Positions 28,931 through 35,688 of a DNA stretch of 64,000 nucleotides are shown one piece after another; positions within the stretch are counted from its first letter, which is position 1; every line of letters starts with the position of its first letter. Both the position numbers and the translations under genes were made by a program. The notes under the pieces are model-generated. The model saw only the letters and a list, made by a program, of their open reading frames with translations, did no database searches and was not told where the DNA came from. The DNA lies in the NCBI GenBank assembly GCA_023397505.1, contig JAEWUC010000005.1, forward strand, positions 310,001 to 374,000, read 5' to 3'. This stretch comes from Bacteroidota bacterium (lineage in GTDB: Bacteria > Bacteroidota > Ignavibacteria > Ignavibacteriales > Melioribacteraceae).

Positions 28931-29632
28931 TCAATACACACTATATATTAAATAGATACCGCCAAGTATCACAAGTACGCCGCAAACTCTTTTAATCCAT
29001 AAAATTGTTTTTGACTCTTCGCTCCAGTTTAAATATTTCTGAACTTTTCCAGTTAAAGTTCCCGCGCCGACAATTACCGAACAATGTCCGATTCCAAAGG
29101 CAATCAGAAACATCGCGGCAAGAAAATAATCTGTTTGTGCAGTTTGAAATACAACACCAAGTACCGGAGCCATATAAGCGAAAGTACATGGACCAAGTGC
29201 AATTCCAAATAATAAACCCAGTATTAACGCGGCTAAAAGTCCTTTGGTTTTTGTTTTCTTTAAAGCTGAGGTATTCCAATCAAGTTTTATTATATCCAAA
29301 AGGTAAAGTCCTACAATGAAGAATATTCCCGCAACCAGATAATTTCCTATGCTGCCGACGTCTCCCATCATTCTACCGAGAAATGCGGTAATCATTCCAA
29401 TAAAAGCAATTGTAATTAAGATGCCTAATGAAAATATCAGCGAGATGTTGAACGTTCTTCCCATAGATATTTTACCCTGCGAGCTAATAAACCCGACCAC
29501 AAGCGGTATGCTCGATAAATGACACGGCGAAAGTAATATGGATAAAGCACCCCAACCGAAAGACGCGAGCAGAGCAATCCACACTGCACCGTTCATTGCA
29601 TCATAAAGTGATGTAAATATTGTATCAATCAT
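28931..29632 (-). CDS. CcdA-family thiol-disulfide transmembrane reductase
   Basis: A 233-residue integral membrane protein with six hydrophobic segments. Cys residues in ILLSPCHLSS (about residue 37) and ALGPCTFAYM (about 150) occupy the positions of the redox pair that moves electrons from cytoplasmic thioredoxin to the periplasm in CcdA/DsbD proteins. It is the distal gene of the arsenic operon, after the two thioredoxin-like genes, and separated from them by a repeat-flanked four-helix-bundle cassette. Likely role here: reducing the exported thioredoxin encoded at 30172-30534. That partnership is inferred from gene order. Confidence 0.88.
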   Translation of the reverse strand: MIDTIFTSLYDAMNGAVWIALLASFGWGALSILLSPCHLSSIPLVVGFISSQGKISMGRTFNISLIFSLGILITIAFIGMITAFLGRMMGDVGSIGNYLVAGIFFIVGLYLLDIIKLDWNTSALKKTKTKGLLAALILGLLFGIALGPCTFAYMAPVLGVVFQTAQTDYFLAAMFLIAFGIGHCSVIVGAGTLTGKVQKYLNWSEESKTILWIKRVCGVLVILGGIYLIYSVY

Positions 29633-29654
29633 TAATACCTCTTAATAAAGTGAA

Positions 29655-30162
29655 GGGGACGGGGGAAAGGGACATGGATCACGGTCAAGTTTCCAGTTAT
29701 ATCCCTTTTCACCTGTCCCTCGCCTCTTTATTTATTTTTTTTTGTTCTCCAAAGTTTCAATTGATTTTGTAATCATGCCGACAATACTATCAATAATGTT
29801 GCATCGCTCAATAATAAGTTCTGGCGGCAGCAGAAATTTTGATTTTTTTATACCAGCCCTTCGATTCGCGGGCAGAGCCGCGGGCAATTCTTAAAAAGTG
29901 CGGATATTCTTTACCGAATCCTCGTCCGTATCCTTCTTCAATATTAGCCGAGATTGATCCACATGAACGAATTAATTGTTTCGCTGTTTCTTTACCGTGA
30001 AAATCCTTTTTCAATATTTCAGTATCGTTCCAGCATAAATCCCAAAGTTCGAGTGCCATTTTATAGAATCGAAGATCTTCCAAACCATCTTTCATAATTC
30101 ATCCTCCGTTAAAATCTATAATTTGATCCTCTCACCTGTCCCATTCACCTTCCCCCGTCCCC
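29655..30162. repeat. Repeat-flanked cassette around the four-helix-bundle gene
   Basis: The 13-base sequence GGGGACGGGGGAA occurs on the plus strand at 29655-29667 and inverted at 30150-30162. Inside these, TCACCTGTCCC is repeated directly at 29709-29719 and 30132-30142. The only gene between them is the frameshifted four-helix-bundle reading frame. G- and C-rich runs like these are unlike the surrounding AT-rich DNA. The cassette separates ccdA from the thioredoxin gene in an otherwise tightly packed operon (gaps of 1 to 56 bp), as expected for an insertion. No transposase is encoded, so any mobility would depend on factors elsewhere. Confidence 0.55.
29732..30095 (-). pseudogene. Four-helix-bundle (23S rRNA IVS-type) protein, frameshifted
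   Basis: The frame from ATG 30095 encodes a typical four-helix-bundle protein of the 23S-rRNA intervening-sequence family: DLRFYKMALELWDLCW, RSCGSISANIEEGYGRG, FLRIARGSARESKGWY. At a run of seven A's (near 29855) it shifts into an off-frame tail and stops at 29808. Removing one A restores SKFLLPPELIIERCNIIDS and a fourth helix that ends at a stop at 29732, so the original protein was about 120 residues. The function of free-standing members is unknown; relatives form pentameric helical bundles. The break could be a homopolymer sequencing error. Confidence 0.75.
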
Positions 30163-30171
30163 TTTCCCTTT

Positions 30172-30534
30172 TCACTTCTTCACTTTCAATCCTTTGTCTT
30201 GCAGAAGTTTATCAATTTCTTTTTCCGGATAAAATCCTTCGTGACGGAAAAATTCTTTACCGTTCTCATCAAGAAATACTTGGGTTGGAATTAACTTGAT
30301 TCCGTATTTACCGGCATAAGGTTTTCCGGCATCCGTCCATACATCATAAAAAATTACTTTTACCTGTTCACCGTATTTTTCCTCGATTTCTTTCATAACG
30401 GGCTGCATCTTTTTACATGGAATGCAATTGACCGAACCGAGTTCAACAAATGTCACCTTTGGTTTTGATTGACCGGATATCGAACCGGTTATCAACACAG
30501 CAATAAACAATACTGCAATTCGCGATAGCTTCAT
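30172..30534 (-). CDS. Exported thioredoxin-family protein
   Basis: A 120-residue thioredoxin-fold protein with a signal peptide (to SISGQ) and the active-site motif CIPC in VNCIPCKKMQPVMKEI. The cis-proline loop is IKLIPTQVFLD, as expected. It starts one base after the stop of the small thioredoxin gene and is followed (past the inserted cassette) by ccdA, which would supply electrons to a periplasmic thioredoxin. In an arsenic operon it may keep extracytoplasmic thiols reduced; the direct substrate is not known. Confidence 0.9.
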   Translation of the reverse strand: MKLSRIAVLFIAVLITGSISGQSKPKVTFVELGSVNCIPCKKMQPVMKEIEEKYGEQVKVIFYDVWTDAGKPYAGKYGIKLIPTQVFLDENGKEFFRHEGFYPEKEIDKLLQDKGLKVKK

Positions 30535-30535
30535 T

Positions 30536-30775
30536 TTAGTTTTCCTTCAGCCAGTTTATAATTTGTTCATCCTTTGGAATTACACCGTAGCTTTTAACAT
30601 GTTCGTTAATTACCAAACCGGGCGTCATCATTATTCCGTATTTCATTATGTCTTCTATCTCAGTTACCTTTGAGAATTCCGCATCAATATTGTTCTGCGC
30701 CGCAAGTTCACGAACCTTTTGTTCGAGAGCGATGCATTTCTTACAGCCAGTGCCGAGTATTTTTACAGAAATCAT
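30536..30775 (-). CDS. Small thioredoxin-like redox protein (TM0996/MTH895 family)
   Basis: This 79-residue protein lacks a signal peptide and has the glutaredoxin-like motif GTGCKKCIALE near the N-terminus and the cis-Pro segment GIMMTPGLVINE. It belongs to the family of small redox-active disulfide proteins commonly encoded beside ArsP-type permeases. It lies 54 bp downstream of the permease gene and 1 bp before the exported thioredoxin gene. It probably acts as a cytosolic thiol donor or metalloid-handling protein for the permease, which is inference from the recurrent gene pairing. Confidence 0.88.
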   Translation of the reverse strand: MISVKILGTGCKKCIALEQKVRELAAQNNIDAEFSKVTEIEDIMKYGIMMTPGLVINEHVKSYGVIPKDEQIINWLKEN

Positions 30776-30829
30776 TTTTGCCTCAACTTAAATTTATAAT
30801 GTGATTAACTTTTTTATTTGCTTTATGTA

Positions 30830-32134
30830 TTAAAATAAAGATCCGTATATAAGTCCGGTTATCGTGGACATTATAACAACAAGCGAAACGTACACAACAG
30901 TCTTTTGTGTTCCGATAACGCTTCTTATCACAAGCATATTAGGCAGTGAAAGCGCCGGACCGGCGAGAAGTAATGCTAGCGCCGGACCTTTTCCCATTCC
31001 GCTGTTTATTAATCCTTGAAGAATCGGAATTTCCGTAAGAGTTGCGAAATACATAAACGCACCGGTTACTGATGCAAAGAAATTTGAGAATAACGAATTA
31101 CCGCCGACAAGTTTTGCTATCCATTCATTTGGAATTATACCGCCGTTTCCTTCAACCGAACCGAGCAGAAATCCCGCAACCAAAACTCCCGCGCCAAGCA
31201 ACGGCATAATTTGTTTTGCAAATCCCCATGTTTCGCCGAGCCATTGATTCGGTTCATCTTTGGAATATGTGAGAGCTAAAGTTGTTGCTATTACTCCAAT
31301 TACAAATGGTATAGTTGGATTGTCATAAAAGAAGAATGCCGATAAAATAACTGCAACAGTTCCAAGAATAACATAAAGTTTTTTTATTTTGATTATATAA
31401 ATCATCGAAAGAGCAAAACCAATTCCGAACAAACCTGTTATGAACCATTTGTTCGCAAACATGAAATACCAAAAACCCTCCGTTTCGTTTGCCGGCTTTC
31501 CCCAATTAACAAAAACAAGAATTGCAACAAGTATAAAAAAATGAAGCGCTGTCTGCCAGATTGGACGCGCCTCTTCCACATCCGGCATCGCAAGCTGTGC
31601 ATCGCTCCTTTGTTTTTCTTCTTTGCGGTAAATGAAAGACATTATCAATCCAATGATTACACTAAATGATACAGCTCCAATAACTCTTGCAATTCCAAGT
31701 TCAAAACCAAGTATTCTTGCCGTCAAAATAATTGCTAAAATATTTATCGCCGGACCCGAATATAGAAAAGCTATTGCCGGCCCTAAACCCGCGCCGCGTT
31801 TATGAATGCTTGAAAATAATGGAAGTATAGTGCATGAACATACCGCTAATATTGTTCCCGAAACGGCCGCAACAAGATACGCTACCCATTTTTTTGCCTT
31901 AGCGCCAAAGTATTTTACCACCGCAGCTTGACTTACAAATACGGCTATAACTCCCGCAATAAAAAATGCAGGTACAAGACAAAGCAAAACATGTTCCTGG
32001 GCGTACCACTTTGCCAATGCAAAAGCATCTATTATTGCGCCTTTAAATTTTTCTGTTTCAATCGGCATAAAGTATGCAAACACAAAAAATCCGAGTATCC
32101 ATAGAAACGATTTATATTGTTCTTTCCAGTTCAT
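30830..32134 (-). CDS. arsP: ArsP-type permease (DUF318/YraQ family)
   Basis: A 434-residue membrane protein with about ten transmembrane helices. Two halves carry related motifs, VCSCTILPLFSSIHKRGAGL in the first and LTEIPILQGLINSGMGKG in the second, with the CSC cysteines characteristic of permeases PF03773. Known ArsP proteins export trivalent organoarsenicals such as methylarsenite, and others in the family are linked to Cu/Zn. Here the flanking arsR, arsC, ACR3 and thioredoxin genes support an arsenic role. The gene is 56 bp downstream of ACR3. Confidence 0.85.
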   Translation of the reverse strand: MNWKEQYKSFLWILGFFVFAYFMPIETEKFKGAIIDAFALAKWYAQEHVLLCLVPAFFIAGVIAVFVSQAAVVKYFGAKAKKWVAYLVAAVSGTILAVCSCTILPLFSSIHKRGAGLGPAIAFLYSGPAINILAIILTARILGFELGIARVIGAVSFSVIIGLIMSFIYRKEEKQRSDAQLAMPDVEEARPIWQTALHFFILVAILVFVNWGKPANETEGFWYFMFANKWFITGLFGIGFALSMIYIIKIKKLYVILGTVAVILSAFFFYDNPTIPFVIGVIATTLALTYSKDEPNQWLGETWGFAKQIMPLLGAGVLVAGFLLGSVEGNGGIIPNEWIAKLVGGNSLFSNFFASVTGAFMYFATLTEIPILQGLINSGMGKGPALALLLAGPALSLPNMLVIRSVIGTQKTVVYVSLVVIMSTITGLIYGSLF

Positions 32135-32190
32135 TGTATATCAACGTCCTATTTAATTGTAAGAGTATTCTAAGATTTCATTTTCATTAT

Positions 32191-33273
32191 TTATGGACAA
32201 ACATTAGGAGCTTTAACTGTTCCTTCTTCAACTTTTCCGAAATATTTCTTCTGAAACCATAAAGCTACATTGACGAGCGCAATTAATACCGGCACTTCAA
32301 CGAGAGGACCAATAACCGCCGCAAACGCTTCCCCGCTATTAATTCCAAATACAGCAATAGCCACTGCAATTGCCAATTCAAAATTATTGCTTGCGGCTGT
32401 AAAAGATAGTGTTGCTGTTTTGGAATAATCCGCGCCAATTTTCCTGCCCATGTAGAATGAAACAAGAAACATTATTACAAAGTATAGAAGAAGAGGAATT
32501 GCTATTCTTACAACATCTATCGGAATTTTTACAATGTATTCACCCTTTAGTGAAAACATAACAATAATCGTGAACAATAATGCAATTAAGGTTATAGGAG
32601 AGATTTTGGGAATGAAAATCTTTTCGTACCATTCTTTGTTTTTTATTTTAAGCAGCACGAATCGCGTAATCATTCCGGCGATGAATGGAATACCGAGGTA
32701 AATAAAAACTGATTCCGCTATTTGTCCAATCGTAATATCGACCGCGAAAGTCTGCAAACCAAGCCACGATGGAAATATTGTTAGGAAAACATACGCATAA
32801 ACAGAAAAGAACAGCACTTGAAAAATCGAATTGAATGCAACCAAGCCGGCTGCATATTCGGTATCACCTTTGGCAAGTTCGTTCCAAACAATTACCATGG
32901 CTATGCAGCGAGCCAACCCAATCATAATTAGTCCGGCCATGTATTCCGGATAATCCGGAAGAAATAAAACTGCCAGAACAAACATTAGTATAGGCCCGAT
33001 AATCCAATTTTGCACAAGTGAAAGAATCAACACTTTAACATTTTTGAATACATCTCCGAGTTCTTCATACTTAACTTTTGCGAGAGGAGGATACATCATC
33101 AATATTAGCCCGACAGCAATGGGAATGTTTGTTGTTCCGCTTTGAAAAGTATTCCAGAAATCAACAATACCCGGGAATAGATAACCCGAAAAAACCCCGA
33201 TAAACATTGCAAGAAATATCCACAAAGTTAAATATCTATCGAGGAATGAAAGTTTTTTTGTTAATGAACTCAT
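32191..33273 (-). CDS. arsB: ACR3-family arsenite efflux pump
   Basis: The 360-residue protein has about ten transmembrane helices and the ACR3 hallmark Cys in LARCIAMVIVWNELAKGD, which is essential for arsenite transport in characterised members, plus NNFELAIAVAIAVFG and EVPVLIALVNVALW. It exports As(III) using the proton-motive force. It lies in the middle of the operon that starts with arsR and arsC, so the arsenate reduced by ArsC is its expected substrate supply. It is an ACR3 (bile-acid/arsenite permease fold) and not an ArsB of the E. coli type; the symbol arsB is used loosely in many genomes. Confidence 0.93.
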   Translation of the reverse strand: MSSLTKKLSFLDRYLTLWIFLAMFIGVFSGYLFPGIVDFWNTFQSGTTNIPIAVGLILMMYPPLAKVKYEELGDVFKNVKVLILSLVQNWIIGPILMFVLAVLFLPDYPEYMAGLIMIGLARCIAMVIVWNELAKGDTEYAAGLVAFNSIFQVLFFSVYAYVFLTIFPSWLGLQTFAVDITIGQIAESVFIYLGIPFIAGMITRFVLLKIKNKEWYEKIFIPKISPITLIALLFTIIVMFSLKGEYIVKIPIDVVRIAIPLLLYFVIMFLVSFYMGRKIGADYSKTATLSFTAASNNFELAIAVAIAVFGINSGEAFAAVIGPLVEVPVLIALVNVALWFQKKYFGKVEEGTVKAPNVCP

Positions 33274-33310
33274 GATTTACCTTCATAATTTTAATCGTTG
33301 AATAGCCAAT

Positions 33311-34087
33311 CTAATTCTTTAATTTGCTGAATAATGCGGTTAGAGTATCTTCATAATTATCTGAAATACTTTTTTCAAATTCCGACATTGGTTTAACAGG
33401 TATTAAGTCGATTACGTTATCACGGCTAATTCCAGATTTGTAAAAACATTCTACTGCGCCTTTCATCATTGAAGAGATTCCGCTTTCCAACTCTTGTTCA
33501 CTAAGTCCAAACGATAAACCAAGCTCATGCAGTTTCTTAATTTGGAACCAGAAATAGGTCGGTCCCATTGCAGTAATAATTGCATATGCCTCAAGATTCT
33601 TTTCTTCTACTTCAGGATATTCGCCCCATAGACTAAATAAATTCCCAAGTTCTTTTTTCTCTTCCGAACTAATACTGCTTGAATATGAAACCGGGTTGTA
33701 TCCCTTATTAATATACGTCGGCGCATTGGGAATCATCCGGACTATTTTATTAAATCCGTTTAGAATAGAACTGATCTTGGCAATTGTAAATTTGGGTGCA
33801 AGTGAAATTAAAACAGTATTAGAGTTCAGTACTTGTTTGATTTCTTCTAGTACTTGACTCATTACCGGCGGATGAAGTGAAATAAACACATAATCGCTCT
33901 TTGCAGGTTTCGTGTTTTCTTTTGAAATATTGATTTTCGGAAATTCATTTTTAAGTTTGTTCAACACTTCTTCATTGCTGTCGCTTACAAAAATATGAGC
34001 TGGCATTTTTCCTTTATTTTGCATTGCATTCAATAATATTTTAACTACTCTGCCGCCGCCGATAAAACCAAATGATTTGTTCAACAT
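33311..34087 (-). CDS. ProC-like NAD(P)-binding oxidoreductase in the arsenic operon
   Basis: A 258-residue protein similar to pyrroline-5-carboxylate reductase. The Rossmann motif GFIGGGRVVKILLNAM, the strand FISLHPPVMSQVLEEI and RMIPNAPTYINKGYNPVSYS match the ProC nucleotide-binding half, and the all-helical second half contains TAMGPTYFWFQIKKLHELGL. It begins one base after the arsC stop, so cotranslation with arsC is likely. ProC makes proline; a link to arsenic is not established. The most likely reading is a paralogue recruited into arsenic metabolism, perhaps as an NAD(P)H-dependent reductase of an organic substrate. That is inference. Confidence 0.8.
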   Translation of the reverse strand: MLNKSFGFIGGGRVVKILLNAMQNKGKMPAHIFVSDSNEEVLNKLKNEFPKINISKENTKPAKSDYVFISLHPPVMSQVLEEIKQVLNSNTVLISLAPKFTIAKISSILNGFNKIVRMIPNAPTYINKGYNPVSYSSSISSEEKKELGNLFSLWGEYPEVEEKNLEAYAIITAMGPTYFWFQIKKLHELGLSFGLSEQELESGISSMMKGAVECFYKSGISRDNVIDLIPVKPMSEFEKSISDNYEDTLTALFSKLKN

Positions 34088-34088
34088 C

Positions 34089-34514
34089 TTATTTACCTTT
34101 TATATTGTTTATATAGAAATCATAAAAATCATTTTTAATTTCGTCTCTAATCCTTCTGAATACCGTTAGAATTTCTTCTTCAGTTCCGGTTGCCTCTGCC
34201 GGGTCTTCGAAACCAATATGAAGCTGCTTACCGACTTTGCCGATAAAAACCGGACATGTTTCTTTGGCATTATCGCAAACGGTAATTACGTAATCGAATG
34301 GTTGTAAAATATATTTCTCTACATTTTCGGGAATGCCGCCGCTTATATCAATTCCAAGTTCGTTCATTACCTGGATTGCTTTTGAACTAATCCTTGACGC
34401 CGGATTTGTTCCGGCTGAATGTACTTCGAGTTCCGGATCGAATGATTTTAGGAATCCTTCCGCCATTTGACTGCGGCAGCTATTGCCGGTGCAGAGTATT
34501 AATATTCTTTTCAT
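34089..34514 (-). CDS. arsC: Arsenate reductase, thioredoxin-coupled (LMW-PTPase fold)
   Basis: The 141-residue protein has the P-loop ILCTGNSCRSQMAEG (CX5R) at the N-terminus and the C-x6-C pair in TVCDNAKETCPVF, which together supply the three redox cysteines of the thioredoxin-linked ArsC class (as in plasmid pI258). It reduces As(V) to As(III) in the cytoplasm, which ACR3 then exports. It is the second gene of the operon, 57 bp after arsR and 1 bp before the ProC-like gene. Two thioredoxin-like proteins downstream could recycle it. Confidence 0.93.
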   Translation of the reverse strand: MKRILILCTGNSCRSQMAEGFLKSFDPELEVHSAGTNPASRISSKAIQVMNELGIDISGGIPENVEKYILQPFDYVITVCDNAKETCPVFIGKVGKQLHIGFEDPAEATGTEEEILTVFRRIRDEIKNDFYDFYINNIKGK

Positions 34515-34571
34515 TTATAATTTTCCTTTCCCTAATTCGTTTCTTACCGAATTGTAAAGCATAAAAAATTT

Positions 34572-34916
34572 TTAAGTACCGCATACTTTATGTCGATCTA
34601 CTGTTTTAACTTTTTGCTTGTCAGATTCAATTAGCTGATTATCTCCCAACCAAAAATCCAATTGACTCAATATCGCAGAAATTCTTTGATCGCCCGGCCT
34701 TTGATTAATTAGATAATTTACCCATTTGCCGTCTCTATCTTCCAATATAAATCCTTCCTTTTTAAGAATGCTTAAATGCTGGGATACTGTTGAAGCAGCA
34801 AGTTGAAGAATTTCAGTTATTTCGCAAACGCAAAGAGGTTTTATCTGAAGCATTTTTAAAATGCGTAATCTGTTTTTATCCGATAATGCTTTGAATAAGT
34901 TAGTCGAATTTTCCAT
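34572..34916 (-). CDS. arsR: ArsR-family transcriptional repressor
   Basis: The 114-residue winged-helix protein has the As(III)-binding cysteines in KPLCVCEITEIL, within helix alpha3, and the DNA-recognition helix in STVSQHLSILKKEGFI. Binding of arsenite to the CVC thiols releases such repressors from DNA. It heads the operon and a 20-base element with ATTTCG/CGAAAT arms lies just before its start, so autoregulation is expected. A C-terminal extension (QKVKTVDRHKVCGT) carries one further Cys of unknown importance. Confidence 0.93.
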   Translation of the reverse strand: MENSTNLFKALSDKNRLRILKMLQIKPLCVCEITEILQLAASTVSQHLSILKKEGFILEDRDGKWVNYLINQRPGDQRISAILSQLDFWLGDNQLIESDKQKVKTVDRHKVCGT

Positions 34917-34922
34917 TTCATC

Positions 34923-34942
34923 ATTTCGTTGTTGACCGAAAT
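34923..34942. promoter_or_regulatory. Candidate ArsR operator upstream of arsR
   Basis: The arms ATTTCG (34923-34928) and CGAAAT (34937-34942) are perfect inverted repeats with an 8-base spacer. The site is 7 bases upstream of the arsR start on the minus strand, where a repressor would block the promoter or initiation. It is a plausible ArsR site by position and symmetry; no binding consensus for this lineage is at hand. Confidence 0.45.
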
Positions 34943-35061
34943 ATAAAAGTCCAACATGAAAAATCCAAATTGAATCTCGCCATTACGTTTAGAAAAATTT
35001 AACAGCATATTATCATTTTTGAACTTTCAGCACTTAATATTTGTATTATAAGCATAAGTTC

Positions 35062-35084
35062 TAGATAAGAATTATTCCTATCTA
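35062..35084. promoter_or_regulatory. Candidate PerR/Fur operator upstream of perR
   Basis: A 23-base palindrome is centred at 35073, with arms TAGATAAGAAT and ATTCCTATCTA that match except at one pair. Its inner core resembles the 7-1-7 PerR box (TTATAAT-N-ATTATAA) at about nine of fourteen positions. It ends 12 bases before the perR start codon, so it probably overlaps the promoter and mediates autoregulation. Confidence 0.6.
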
Positions 35085-35096
35085 ATAATATTTACT

Positions 35097-35522
35097 ATGA
35101 AATTGGAAAAACACGAAATCGCACTTAAGAAAAACAGTCTAAAAGTAACACCTCAAAGGATTGCGGTCCTCGAGGCTTTGTATAATCTTAAGAATCATCC
35201 GACCGCCGATAAGATAAAAGAATACGTTGTCAATAATCATCCCAATATCGCGGTAGGCACAATCTACAAGACTTTGGAAACCTTCGTCGAAAAGGGATTA
35301 GTCAAAAAGGTTAAAACAGAAAAGGACGTTATGAGATATGATTCTATTCTCGAAAAGCATCATCATTTATATTGCGAGGATACGGAACATATCGAGGACT
35401 TTTTTGATAATGAACTAAACGAAATACTTGAAAGTTACTTTCTGAAAAAGAAAATACCCAACTTCAAAGTAAAAGATGTTAAGCTTCAGATAATCGGAAC
35501 ATTTAATAAAAAGAAAGTTTAA
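35097..35522 (+). CDS. perR: PerR-like Fur-family peroxide regulator
   Basis: A 141-residue Fur-family protein. The winged helix has VTPQRIAVLEALYN and GTIYKTLETFVEKG. The regulatory metal site of PerR (His37, Asp85, His91, His93, Asp104 in B. subtilis) is matched by His34, Asp82, His88, His90 and Asp101; an Asp at the last position favours peroxide-sensing PerR over iron-sensing Fur. The structural zinc cysteines are largely missing: only Cys93 remains, and there is no CxxC pair. katG starts 166 bp downstream on the same strand, so this regulator probably controls it. Divergent from the arsenic operon. Confidence 0.88.
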   Translation: MKLEKHEIALKKNSLKVTPQRIAVLEALYNLKNHPTADKIKEYVVNNHPNIAVGTIYKTLETFVEKGLVKKVKTEKDVMRYDSILEKHHHLYCEDTEHIEDFFDNELNEILESYFLKKKIPNFKVKDVKLQIIGTFNKKKV

Positions 35523-35579
35523 CAGCACTTTGCCCGCGGTAAAATCCGGGTAAGGTTATTTGATTTTTTGTTATAAGAT

Positions 35580-35595
35580 TTTATTAATTAATAAA
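35580..35595. promoter_or_regulatory. AT palindrome upstream of katG
   Basis: TTTATTAATTAATAAA is a perfect 16-base palindrome about 95 bases before the katG start. It has the general A/T character of a PerR box but not its 7-1-7 spacing, and AT-rich palindromes occur by chance in such DNA. It is offered only as a weak candidate regulatory site. Confidence 0.25.
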
Positions 35596-35688
35596 TGTTG
35601 TTACTAATGCATATGACCGCGAATAAATCTTTCATGGCAATATGCTGCAACATTGATTTTGTGAATCTATAAACTAAGGAGACAAAAT

